Source of the DNA: Vicugna pacos
Taxonomy: Eukaryota; Chordata; Mammalia; Artiodactyla; Camelidae
Length of the DNA stretch: 64,000 bases
Reading direction: 5' to 3'
NCBI RefSeq assembly: GCF_048564905.1
Contig: NC_133021.1
Span: forward strand, 29,089,097 to 29,153,096
Shown here: in pieces, positions 24,206 through 34,295 of the stretch
Position numbering within the stretch: the stretch's first letter is position 1
Layout: every line of letters begins with the position of its first letter
The notes under the pieces: generated by a model
Told to the model about the DNA's origin: nothing
Database searches by the model: none
The model's input: only the letters and a program-made list of their open reading frames with translations
Made by a program: the position numbers and the translations under genes

Positions 24206-25157
24206 ATCCAACATTGCAAAATGCACTGTTAGAGGGCTGGAATAATTACCACAGAGGTGATGGAGCTAACAATATTTTATATTATATTGGGCTATCTGAA
24301 TTCCAAAAAGCTGCCCTGGGTGTATTTTGGCTATTTGTTGGAGAGATAAAAACCTCTTGTACTGATTTGCTTCCACTGTTCATTAATTCCTTAGCTAAAT
24401 ACTAAAACACCTAGAACAGTGCCAAATAGCAAAGGAACACTCAATTATATGCTATTTAATGAGAGTGATGACAATAAAAGTTACAAGTCTGGAAAATGAA
24501 TAGCAATGCAATGATCCCATTTTAACAAGCTGGATGGTTCTTCAAAATTGCTACATTTAGGAATTGGGACTTTTTCTTTCTTTCTTTTTTTTTTGGCTTT
24601 TTTTTTAAAAGAAGTATTTTCTAAAGGAATAAGGGAGTTTTTGCCATCTAGTATGGCATTTATAATTCTTTTATTGATAATAGATTCTTTCTGAAAGCCA
24701 CATGGGTGTTAGTGAGGTAGCCATAAACAGGAAAATCTGTGAATTTCTGTCAAGGGAGCTTAGATCAGTCAATTTATCAGCTTACAGAATTTTTAGAGGT
24801 AGGGAGTATTGTAAGATTAATGAATCAACAAGAAATATGTTTTATAAATGTGGCATAATAAATGTATGCTTTGGTATACTCTGTCTTCCAAATGATATAG
24901 ATACAGAATAATAATAAATAACAACCTAACTAAAATAGTTGCTAGGTTGTCTCTAGCCTTATAAAGAAGGTAGGGCATTTCCATCCATGCTAAGAGTACA
25001 AAAAATTGAAAGCTGTAACAGGTAGACGGTGGTACCTAGGGTCTTGGCTCCCACCAGGGAAAAAAGCCTAAGAGTATGCATTCAAGAAGGACTGATAAGT
25101 TGAATACCTGCACTTAAACCTAGGGGTTGGAGTGGTACTTAGCAACATACAGGAAGT
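24206..25157. other. Intergenic DNA with a MIR 3' trace
   Basis: Near 24400-24490, ACACCTAGAACAGTGCCAAA resembles a MIR or L2 3' end. The remainder, including T-rich tracts near 24575-24610, is unremarkable. Confidence 0.4.
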
Positions 25158-25299
25158 GAGGGAAGGAATAGCTCACTGGTAGAGCACATACTTAGCATCC
25201 TGGGTTCAATCCCCAGTGCCTCCATTAAAATAAACAAACAAACAAACCTAACTACCTCCTCCCACAAAATAAAAAATAAATTAATTAATTTTAAAAAAT
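25158..25299 (+). mobile_element. Camelid tRNA-derived SINE (Vic-1-like)
   Basis: The head has an RNA polymerase III A box (TAGCTCACTGGTAGAGCAC) and B box (GGGTTCAATCCCCAGTG) spaced as in a tRNA. These are followed by CCTCCATTAAAA, an (ACAA)n tract, CCTAACTACCTCCTCCC and an A-rich tail. This layout is the camelid tRNA-related SINE. It has about eight bases missing between the boxes relative to the copy at 37.3 kb (ATGC..GAAGT absent), so the tRNA-like head is shortened. No clear target duplication. Confidence 0.85.
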
Positions 25300-26084
25300 G
25301 CAAGAATACCAGACAGCCTGGAACAGCTACTACCGCATAGGTCCATGACTTTATAGGACACTCTGGGCCTGGGAAGGCCAGAAGACAGTGAGGAACTCTG
25401 ATGCCAAGAAAGTGAGACAGAATAGCATCTACTCTGTGAGTAGGTGTGTAAATATCCCAATATCATTGCAGGGAAGGATCCCCAAACTTCATTCCTGCCT
25501 GGGAGCTACAAGCCATCAGGAAATAAAGTTTTAGATAAGAAAGGGGATAGTGAGAAGGAAACAAATTAAATTTAAAACATCAATTTTTCCACTTAAAACA
25601 GATCCCTAAGCAAATTTCAAATATATTAAAAAAATACTAAGATGAACACCACAGAATTAACTATAGGCACAGATTTAATTTTAGTTACAATAGTTTATTT
25701 AAAGAATTTGGAAAAGCTTTAATATTAAGTAGAACTTTAATGCTCAAAATGATAAAGGAAACAATTTTAAAAGAAATATTTATATATAAAACAATACTTT
25801 TGTTCCTTAAAAATAAGCAAACATCATGTAACAAAACCAGAAATGATATAATAGTAGGTTTTTTAAAACCCTATTTATATATTAAAAGTGAAAAACATAT
25901 TCTTTGAAATTAAAAAAAAATAGATAGCATAAAAATATCTGCCAAAGAGAATATTGATGAATTGGAAAATTCACCCAAAATTGAACAGAAATAAAGTGAG
26001 TTCAGAAATATGAAAGGGTAATAAATTTCTAAGGAGAACAGATCAAAATATCAGCACATTTTTATTGTATTTGCAGAAAGACCA
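25300..26084. other. AT-rich DNA, possibly very old LINE-derived
   Basis: After about 25560 the sequence is strongly A-rich on the plus strand, with composition like the body of an old LINE-1 (many AAAACA and AAATAT runs). No specific LINE landmark could be aligned, so this is compositional inference only. Confidence 0.35.
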
Positions 26085-26547
26085 TGATGATTAATTTCAT
26101 GTGTCAACTGGCTAGGCTATAGTGTCCAGTTATTTGATCAAACACCACCCGAGATGTTTCTGTGAAAGTATTTTGCAGATGTGTCTAACATTCACTATTG
26201 GATGTCTTTAAGTAGAGCAGATTACCTCCATAATATGGGTGGGCCTCATCCAATCAGTTAAAGACCTTTAAGAGCAAAAACTGAGGTCTCCCAGAAAAGT
26301 AAGAATTCTGCCTCAAGACTGTAACAAAGAAATCCTACCTGAGTGTCCAAATTTGGCTGACCCTGTGGATTTCAGACTCAAGGCTATAACATCAACTCTT
26401 ATCTGAATTTACAGCCTGCCATCTGCCCTATAAGTATCTGACTTGCCAGCTCTCACAATTGTATAAGCCAATTCCTTAAAACAAATCTCCCTCTCTTTCT
26501 GCATATATGCTTTTGGTTCTGCTCCTCTGGAGGACCATAACTGAAAA
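26085..26547 (+). mobile_element. MLT2-type (ERVL) solitary LTR fossil
   Basis: A nearly full-length LTR in plus orientation: TGATTAATTTCATGTGTCAA, TTTGATCAAACACCACCC, GTGGGCCTCATCCAATCAGT, AATTCTGCCTCAAGACTGTA, AAGCCAATTCCTTAAAACAA and CTCTGGAGGACCATAACTGA in the consensus order. ERVL-related LTRs of this type spread early in placental mammals. No internal viral sequence lies next to it, so it looks like a solo LTR, diverged and inactive. Confidence 0.8.
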
Positions 26548-26728
26548 AATAGAAAGGAGAAGATGGAGTGAAACCAACATTTAAATAGCTTATATGTGGC
26601 ATTTTCCCACAAGTGATCAAGACAAGAGTTCCCAGATTAAAGAAATGTGGATTCCAAAATTTGAATAGGATAAATACAGAAAAATCCACACATATTTACT
26701 GAAGTTTCAAAATACTAATCTTAAGAAA

Positions 26729-26764
26729 GAGGAAGGAAGGAAGGTAGGTAGGAAAGAAGAAAGA
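26729..26764. repeat. (GGAA)n-like purine repeat
   Basis: Short impure run of GGAA, GGTA and AGAA units. A small microsatellite. Confidence 0.7.
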
Positions 26765-26811
26765 AATCAGAGTGAAAATTCACATTACTTAAAAAAGATG
26801 ACAATTGGTTA

Positions 26812-26826
26812 AACAATGGAAGATTT
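26812..26826. repeat. Left target-site duplication of the LINE-1
   Basis: The 15 bases AACAATGGAAGATTT are repeated exactly at 27837-27851 and flank the LINE-1 between them. Confidence 0.9.
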
Positions 26827-27836
26827 TTTTAATCATTTTTTATTGATTTATAATCATTTTACAATGTGTCAAATTCCAGTATAGAGCACAATTTTTTAGT
26901 TATACATGAACATATATATATATTCATTGTCACATTTTTTTCTCTGTGAGCTACCATAAGATCGTGTATATATTTCCCTGTGCTATACAGTATCATCTTG
27001 TTTATCTATTCTACAGTTTTGAAATCCCAGTCTATCTCTTCCCATCCCCCACCCTCTTGGCAACCACAAGTTTATATTCTATGCCTGTGAGTCTATTTCT
27101 GTTTTGTATTTATGCTTTGTTTGTTTGTTTTAGATTCCACATATAAGCGATCTCATATGGTATTTTTCTTTCTCTTTCTGGCTTATTTCACTTAGAATGA
27201 CATTCTCCAGGAGCATCCATGTTGCTTCAAATGGCATTATTTGTCAGTTTTTATGGCTGAGTAGTATTCCATTGTACAAATATACCACTTCTTTCTCCAG
27301 TCATCTGTTGATGAACATTTAGGCTGTTTCCATGTCTTGGCTATTGTAAATAATGCTGCTATGAACATTGGGGTGCATGTGTCATCCTGAAGTTAGGGTT
27401 CCTTCTGGACATATGCCCAGGAGTGGGATTCCTGGGTTATATGGTAAGTCTATTCCTAGTCTTTTGAGGAATCTCCATACTGTTTTCCACAGTGGCTGCA
27501 CCAAACTGCATTCCTACCAGCAGTGAAGGAAGGTTCCCTTTTCTCCACAGCCTCTCCAGCATTTGTCATTTGTGGATTTTTGAATGATGGCCATTCTGAC
27601 TGGTGTGAGGTGATACCTCATTGTAGTTTTGATTTGCATTTCTCTGCTAATTAGTGATATTGAGCATTTTTTCATGTGCCTATTGATCATTTGTATTTCT
27701 TCCTTGGAGAATTGCTTGTTTAGGTCTTCTGCCCATTTTTGGATTGGGTTGTTTATTTTTTTCTTATTGAGTCGTATGAGCTGCTTATATATTCTGGAGA
27801 TCAAGCCTTTCTTGGTTTCATTTGCAAAAATTTTTT
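26827..27836 (-). mobile_element. 5'-truncated LINE-1 with perfect 15-bp duplication
   Basis: Minus-strand L1. The left end (its 3' end) has a T-run and TTTATTGATTTATAATCATT, as in ruminant/camelid-type L1 3' ends. The right part is the 3' end of ORF2, with plus-strand landmarks GTAGTATTCCATTGTA, GGCCATTCTGACTGGTGTGA and TCTTCTGCCCATTTTTGGAT. A 96-codon frame at 27514-27804 is residual ORF2; it includes the L1-typical stretches [25 protein letters not shown] (in part), [11 protein letters not shown] and [15 protein letters not shown]. About 1.0 kb survives out of about 6 kb, so it is heavily 5' truncated. The exact duplication and low divergence point to a fairly recent insertion. Confidence 0.92.
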
Positions 27837-27851
27837 AACAATGGAAGATTT
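27837..27851. repeat. Right target-site duplication of the LINE-1
   Basis: Exact second copy of AACAATGGAAGATTT, immediately beyond the 5' truncation point of the inserted L1. Confidence 0.9.
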
Positions 27852-27884
27852 AATCATGGCAATGACAAGAGGCCAGAAAACAAC

Positions 27885-28860
27885 TATAAGCCCCTGAGGG
27901 AAAAATACCCTAAACAAAGAATCTTTATATTCAGCCACATTATCATACAAAAATAAAGATATTTTCCAAAATTTGTAACAGACTTAACCAAACATCAGTT
28001 CCTCAATGAAAACATTAGTAAAGAATTATCTCAGAAAGAAGAAAAATAAACAGGTTTGAAGGCCTGGGGCTTAAGTATCAATGATAAAGTAGAACTTGAT
28101 TTTTAAAAATAGGTTAATTTAAATATTAAGTGTAAAAATTAAGGATTGCAGATTTTGCGTAAACTAGTTAAAAAAAATTTAGACAATATCAGCAAAGGCC
28201 AAGGAACATTTAATTGGTAATTAAATCTTGCTGAGTTCTGTGTTATGTTTGGAAGGAGATGGGAATACTAAATATGACTTAGATTTATTTAAAAATCATG
28301 GTTATCTATATATTTGAAAATTAATGTGTAACTTCTAAAAGAATGTAAATGAAATATGTTGCTTCTTAGCGAGCAGAGACAAAAGTTTGGAGTATAAGAA
28401 AACAAAATGTAGGAGGAGAAAATGAAGCAAAAAAGAAAAAGTAATTGTCTGAAAATAAGAAGTTAGAAGTGAATCTAGATAAAACAATCACAAAAACATG
28501 AATGCTTATAAGAGATACGCCTAACACAAAACCAAATTTAAACACTAAGTAGACAGAGTAGAAAAATATTAAACCAAAGGTAGTTGGACTGACATATTAC
28601 GATCAGCAAAATAAAATTTAAGTTGAAACACATCATTCTGGCAAAAAAAAAGGGAAATCACGTAACAAAGAGCAAGTTACTTCCAGGAAGATGTCATGTG
28701 CTTATATAGACAGATCTTCCTTTATTTTTAGGAGATTTTTAATATTTCTCTAACAAAAACTGAAAAAAGCACACAAAAAATTCTTAATGGTACAGAAAAT
28801 GTAAACTGGAAAATTAGTGAGCTTGATATAACCACAACAAAATAGAACCCCACACCCAAC
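27885..28860 (+). repeat. Old LINE-1 5' region or HAL1-like remnant
   Basis: A-rich sequence with a segment matching L1M/HAL1-type sequence: AATCTTTATATTCAGCCACA, ATCATACAAAAATAAAGA and TATTTTCCAAAATTTGTAAC (consensus TATCATTCAAAAATGAAGG...AAAGACATTTTCAGA). It may be the upstream part of the plus-strand L1 whose ORF2 appears at 30.3-31.9 kb, now split by later sequence. Coding capacity is lost. Confidence 0.5.
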
Positions 28861-29381
28861 CTACAGAGAAAGTACTTTAACTATCTATTTTCTATTCCAT
28901 GTGTTCTAACTTATTTGTTGTTTTTTATATAATTGCACATGTTATACTTATAGAATAATGCTAAAGAATACTGATATTAGTGGGATATCAATGGGGATGC
29001 TTTTAAACATGATACTTATTTTCACTCATATATACATTTATTTATTCTTGTTAATGGTCTGTTTCTCTTTCGCTAAGTGATTTTTTTTTCTTTAAAAATG
29101 GAAATAGATCTATTATCATGTTCTTTTGGGTCCTATGGTTATTATCTTACTATATTTCCCAACATTGGTCTGCCCTTATGTTTCTCACCTGAAGCCCATT
29201 TCATTTTGGACCATTTCTATTTACAATGTGCTACTGAGTCTAATTTTGCTAATATTTTATTTTATATTTTACATAGATATTAATAATTCCTTAATTCAGC
29301 ATTTTGATTTCCTTCTCTCCTTTCACTGGGAGAGAGAAACTTGAGCTTAAGTATGTGAGGGGGAGTATCAACTAACATTTA
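28861..29381. other. AT-rich DNA, nothing recognised
   Basis: T-rich sequence. Two overlapping frames of 68 and 72 codons at 29077-29344 are hydrophobic, as expected of AT-rich chance frames. No gene or named repeat is recognised. Confidence 0.4.
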
Positions 29382-29602
29382 CAGTTGACTCTTGAACAAC
29401 ATGGATTTGAACAGCATAGGTTCACTTATGCACAGATTGTTTGCAATAACTTAGTACTATAGTCCTACACAATCTGCAGTTGGTTGAATCTGGGTATGTG
29501 CAACCATGGATACAGAGGGCCCACTGTAAAATTATACTGTGCACAGGGTTGGGATGGGGGGTGCTGGTGCCTCCCACTCCCACCCTGTTCAAGGGTCAAC
29601 TG
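29382..29602 (+). mobile_element. Tigger-type MITE (pogo-like), complete
   Basis: Terminal inverted repeats are visible: CAGTTGACTCTTGAACAAC at the left and GTTCAAGGGTCAACTG at the right. The left end is preceded by TA, the usual target for this superfamily. The interior contains a GCAGTTGGTTGAATCTGGGT...GGATACAGAGGGCCCACTGT block, which resembles the end of a second Tigger/MER2-type repeat. About 220 bases, non-coding and non-autonomous. The exact subfamily is uncertain. Confidence 0.75.
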
Positions 29603-30314
29603 CACTTTAGGACATAAAACACAGGAGCCTCCCCCTGCTGAATGCAGAAATAAGGGGGACTTAAACTGGGAGTGGTCCGTTCATCACCAGGATCTCTAGT
29701 CCTCTTGAGAATAAAACTCTCTGGTGAGCAGATCAGATCTTCAGTTTTTGGGGGAGCAAACATGGCCTTATCTCTTCTAATCACTCTGTAAGGGTAAGAT
29801 GGGAGAAAGGATGGTAAATCCCATACCAGCTGGTTGATGTTCAGCAATTCACTTCCTTACTCAGACTGCTGATTGCCAGGCTCACCATACCTGTTGATTT
29901 GGAGCCTGGAGACTCTGAAACTCTCCTGGAAAGAATGATAGATTGTAGGTTTCTCATATCCCTTTATTAATTATCATTTCTTCTACCCTAATGTATCCCT
30001 TAATTTGGCCCCATTCACTTTAAGTTTTCCAGAAAAAATTCAAATAGTTTACCTGTTCATCTTCCTTCTCCCCATTCATAGCATTGACATAAATTCATTC
30101 TTTCATGTATTTGTGCCAACTTAATGGGCTTTTTCTGAAGGAAAAAAAATATATGCATATATAAAAGTATATGTATACATATATACACATATATATAGTT
30201 ATGAATGCTTATGTATAAGTGAAATGAATGACAGCAATGATGCAAAGGATACGAGTTAGGAATTAGGAATATTTTATGACTATAAGATACCTGCACTAAT
30301 TGTTAATCAGTACA
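29603..30314. other. Intergenic DNA with a TA-rich microsatellite
   Basis: No gene supported. At 30146-30202 there is an (AT)n-type tract (ATATATGCATATAT and TATACACATATATATA). The rest is unique-looking. Confidence 0.45.
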
Positions 30315-31945
30315 GTGTTACCCGAAAGTGGACTTGGATTACTTGTAAATGTATATTGCAAATTCTAGGGTAACCACTTTTAAAAAGTAAAAAAAAAAAG
30401 AAGAGAAAATGCAGTCACATGAAATGTTCAATTAAAACCACAAAGGCAGAAAAAGTGTGGAAGACAAAAGTACAAAGAACAAGCACAAAAAATAGAAGAT
30501 AATGACAAATATGATATTTATCCAACTGTATCAGTTAATGACTCTGAACATCAACAGTCTGAATATACCAATTAAAAGATAGAGATTGTCAGAGTGGATC
30601 AAAAATAAGACCCAACGGTATGCTGTCTACAAGAAACCTACTTTAAATATAAAGACACATGCAGTCGAAAATAAAGGATGGAGCCAGATATATCATGCTA
30701 ACACTAATCAAAAGAAAGCAGAAATAGCTGCTTTAGACTTCAGAGCAAGGAAAGTTCACAAGGATAAAGAGGAGAATTACATATTGATGAAGGAGTCAGT
30801 TCTCCAAGGGAACATGATGATCCTTAATGTGTTATGCACCTAAAAACAGAGCATCAAAATACCTGAGGCAAAAACTGATTGAACTGCAAGGAGAAATAGG
30901 TGAATCCTCTATAATATAGTTGGAGGCTTCAGCATCTCTCTATCAGAAACAGTTGGAGCCCAGCAGGCAGAAAATCAGTATGGATACAGTAAAATTCAAA
31001 GGACCATCAATCAACTGGATGTAATAGACATCTATCAACTGCTTCATCCAACAACAGCAGAATACACATACTTCTCAAGCTTGGAACATTCACCACAGTG
31101 GACCACATTTGGGACCAAACACACACCTTAATAAATTTAGAAGAATAGAGATCATATAATGCCTGTTCTCAGACCACAATGGAATTAAAGTAGAAATAAA
31201 TAAGATACTTGAAGAATCCCCAAATACTTGGAGATTAAACAGCACATTTCCAAATAACACATGAACCAAAAAGAAATTTTAAAATATTTTGAATTAAATG
31301 AAAATAAAACATAAAAATTTGTGGGATGCATAAAATGCAGTGCTTAGAGAGAAATGTATCAAATAGTATTGAATGTATATGTTAAAAAAGGAGAGCGAGC
31401 TAAAATTAATCATCAAACCTCTACCTCAGGACACTAGAAAAAAGAACAAATTAAATCCAAAGTAAGCAGGAGAAAAGAAATAAAAATTAAAGCCAACAGC
31501 AATGAAATCAATAAAGTCAACAAAATGAAAAGCTGGTTCTATAGAAGGATCAATAAACTTGTAACCAGGTAAACTAAGAAAAATATGAATAGATACAAAT
31601 TGCTCATACCAGAAATTTAGGAAAGGACATCACTACCAATCTCATGGACATCAAAAGGATAAAAAAGAAATATTATGAACAACTTCATGCCCACAAAGTT
31701 GACAACCTAAGTGAAATGGACCAATTCCTTGAAAGACACAATCTGCTAAACATCAGACAAAGAGAAACAGACAATCAGAAGAGGCCCATAACTATTAAAG
31801 AAATTGAGTTAATAATTAATAATCTTCCAGAATGGAAACCACGTATGCCCAGATGGGTTGACTTGGTGAATTCTACCAAACATTTAAGGAAGAAATTGCA
31901 CCAATTCTGCAATCTCTCATAAAAAATAGAGACAGAGAAAAAACT
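30315..31945 (+). mobile_element. Old LINE-1, ORF2 5' portion, plus strand
   Basis: Plus-strand L1M-type element. From about 30350 it matches the region before ORF2 (GCAAATTCTAGGGTAACCAC, AATTAAAACCACAAAGGCAG). It then enters ORF2: AGAGATTGTCAGAGTGGATC, CTACAAGAAACCTACTTTAA, CATGCTAACACTAATCAAAA, and later TCCATGCCCACAAAG-like and CCAGATGGGTTGACTTGGTG sequence. Residual frames of 85 and 92 codons (30586-30843, 31644-31922) show L1 endonuclease/RT-linker wording such as WSQIYHANTNQKKAEIA and FLERHNLLNIRQRETDNQ. Many indels, long inactive. Confidence 0.85.
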
Positions 31946-31984
31946 TCCTAATTCCTTCTGTGAGTACGTATAGGACAATTCCTA

Positions 31985-32108
31985 TTACTGAGACAAGACA
32001 CTGAAGCATAGAAGAATTTCATGACTTGTCCAATGTCATATAGCAGACAAGGGACAGACTCAGAATTTGAACTTGGATCCATCCAGTTTCAAATACCACG
32101 TTCTTTTC
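31985..32108 (+). repeat. MIR element (core)
   Basis: GACACTGAAGCATAGAAGAA, TCATGACTTGTCCAATGTCA, TATAGCAGACAAGGGACAGA and TCAGAATTTGAACTTGGATC line up with the MIR core and 3' part (consensus ACTGAGGCACAGAGAGG, GACTTGCCCAAGGTCAC, AGAGCTGGGATTCGAACCC). Confidence 0.75.
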
Positions 32109-33030
32109 TGGATTCTCTTCTCACTCACATTTAGTTTTATGATCTCCAGGAATTCTTACTTCTAGCATTTTGCCTTTCTTCTTGTGGGACCGGTGAGCCC
32201 AGGAACCTCATCATTCTTTTACTTCTTTTAACCTGGTGTTTCACTGGGGCTTGAAAACCTATCTCTGGCTGGCTGTATTTCTGATCTCACTTTCTGTTTT
32301 CTCTACTCTCTCAGATTCATTCCCAAGTTTACATTTAAGAATTACTTTTGTAAAAATTTTAATTTTGACAAGGCTGATATTGATGCTAATTAATCCAGGG
32401 TGAATTTTTTTTTCCCCCAGATAGAACAATATTTACAATTTACAAGATGCCTAGCCAAAATTAGGAGTATATTCTGTGGCCATTCAGGAAAGTTTTGTTG
32501 TATGCAGGTGGGATTTTATTCTGTTATAATACTCAGATTCAAGTAGATAATTAAACTTTTTCCTTTGTTTGCATCTGTAGTTCATGCCAGTAGTCTTAAT
32601 AAGAAGTTGGAAATAAATGCTATTAAAAGCTGAGGATTTTGGTATAAATATAATACCATCCTGAGAAATGTACACATGTGGTTGTTCTAAATTCAGTTAA
32701 TAGATGCAAAACAGAGGGGAAATGTAAATTATTTTATTAGGCACCTTTGCTAGGGTATACTAGAGTCAATTTTAACATGACTCGTTCTTCCTGGAAAAGT
32801 ATTTCTCCTAAGTTATTATTGTTTTTAAATTCAGTGTCATTTCAGAATGCAACCAAGTTCACAGTGGAATACACCGATATCTTATAGCTCTATTGAAATA
32901 AAATAGTCTTTTTTTTTCCTTCTTTTGTGGAAACACTTATTCAGTATTATCCAGTAATAATCTATATGTCTCATCTCATTGCCATTCCTCCTTTACAATC
33001 TTTTGCAACAATAATAAAATAATGTAACTT
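32109..33030. other. Intergenic DNA, nothing recognised
   Basis: Unique-looking sequence with T-tracts. No supported gene or repeat family. Confidence 0.45.
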
Positions 33031-33039
33031 AACAGCACA

Positions 33040-33720
33040 AGGCATACTTATTAGAATTAATCAAAATGGCTTAAAAAGAAAATTGAAAATACCAAGTACT
33101 GGAGAAAATGCAAAGCATATGGAATCCTCATAGACTGCTGGTGGGAATGGAAAATGGAAAAGTTTGGCTATTTCTTATGAAGTTCAACATACGCCCACCT
33201 ATGGCCCAGCACTTCCACTGCTAGATACTTACCCAAGAGAAATAAGATAGCTCCCCACACAAAAACATGCATGCAAACATTTAGAGTGACTTTATTCATA
33301 ACCGCCCCAAACTAGAAGCAACCCAAACTTTCATAAGCCAGTAAATAGAATATCCACATGGCGAAATACTATTCAGCAATAAAAATGAATTAACTGCCAC
33401 TAGTTTTCAGTAACGAGGCTAAATCTCAAACGCATTAGGTGAAGATAAGGAGGCCAAATGCAAAACTGTGTAAGTACTATATAATTTCATTTATTTGACA
33501 TTCTGGAAAAAGCGAATGAAAGGTAACAGAGAACAGACTAGTGATTCCCTGGGGCAGGGCCTGGCGGAAGAGACTGAATACAGAGAATGAGGTAGAACTT
33601 TGGGGGATGATGATATGCTCTATATTCTGATTGTGGTGGTGATGGTTATATGATTTTATGTTTGTCAAAATTCAGAACATTCCTACTGAAAAGGGTTTTT
33701 TTTAATTCTATATCATTTAT
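33040..33720 (+). mobile_element. LINE-1 3' end, plus strand
   Basis: L1 3' ORF2/3' UTR sequence: ATAGACTGCTGGTGGGAATG, CACTTCCACTGCTAGATACT, ACCCAAGAGAAATAAGA, CATAACCGCCCCAAACTAGA, CTATTCAGCAATAAAAATGA and GATTGTGGTGGTGATGGTTA in the expected order. Moderately diverged, 5' truncated. Confidence 0.85.
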
Positions 33721-33735
33721 ATTTTAATAAACCCA

Positions 33736-33815
33736 AAAAGAAGGAGGAGGAGGAGGAGAAAGAGGGGGAAAAGGGACAGAAGAGAAGGAGGAGGGGACAG
33801 AAAGGGAAAACAAAT
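33736..33815. repeat. (AGG)n / purine-rich simple repeat
   Basis: About 80 bases of nearly pure purine with repeated GAGGAGGAGGAGG and AGAGAAGGAGGAGG units, lying at the A-rich 3' end of the preceding L1. Probably grown from that tail. Confidence 0.8.
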
Positions 33816-34263
33816 GAAGGAAGGAGCTGTCTCAGGGAGTTTTCTGGGGACAAGGCCTTCTGGATCCTGAAATCCAGGTTGATCATACCCTGGTCTTGTG
33901 CAAACTCAGCCTCTCCTTTCTGTGGGAGAGGATTTCTCTTTTTCACATACAACCCCTCCAGTCTGCTCACTCCCTTCCGATCCTTTGTATGGAACTCAGC
34001 TCCCACCGGGCACAGGAAATCTAAAATGAAACAAAACAGATGGCAAAATAAGACAACAGAAACATCAGGTCTCCAAGGCCTGATGGCTTAGCTGAACCTG
34101 AAACCAGTGAGTTTGTCTTGCAAATGTGGCCATTTCCTAGTACAAAAGGGAAGTTGAAGTGATAGAAAGAGGGCATTCAAATGAAAAATAAAGAGTTTAC
34201 TATGCAAATTCTCTTTGATTTTCAGATTTTTCTCTTTGTCTTTGACTTTATCCCATCTCTATA

Positions 34264-34295
<32 letters not shown>

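Noticed and set aside
25158-25240. tRNA gene
   Set aside because: The A and B boxes belong to a SINE head. The sequence cannot fold into a full tRNA cloverleaf and continues into a SINE tail.
27514-27804. 96-codon gene
   Set aside because: It is the residual 3' end of L1 ORF2 within a truncated LINE-1.
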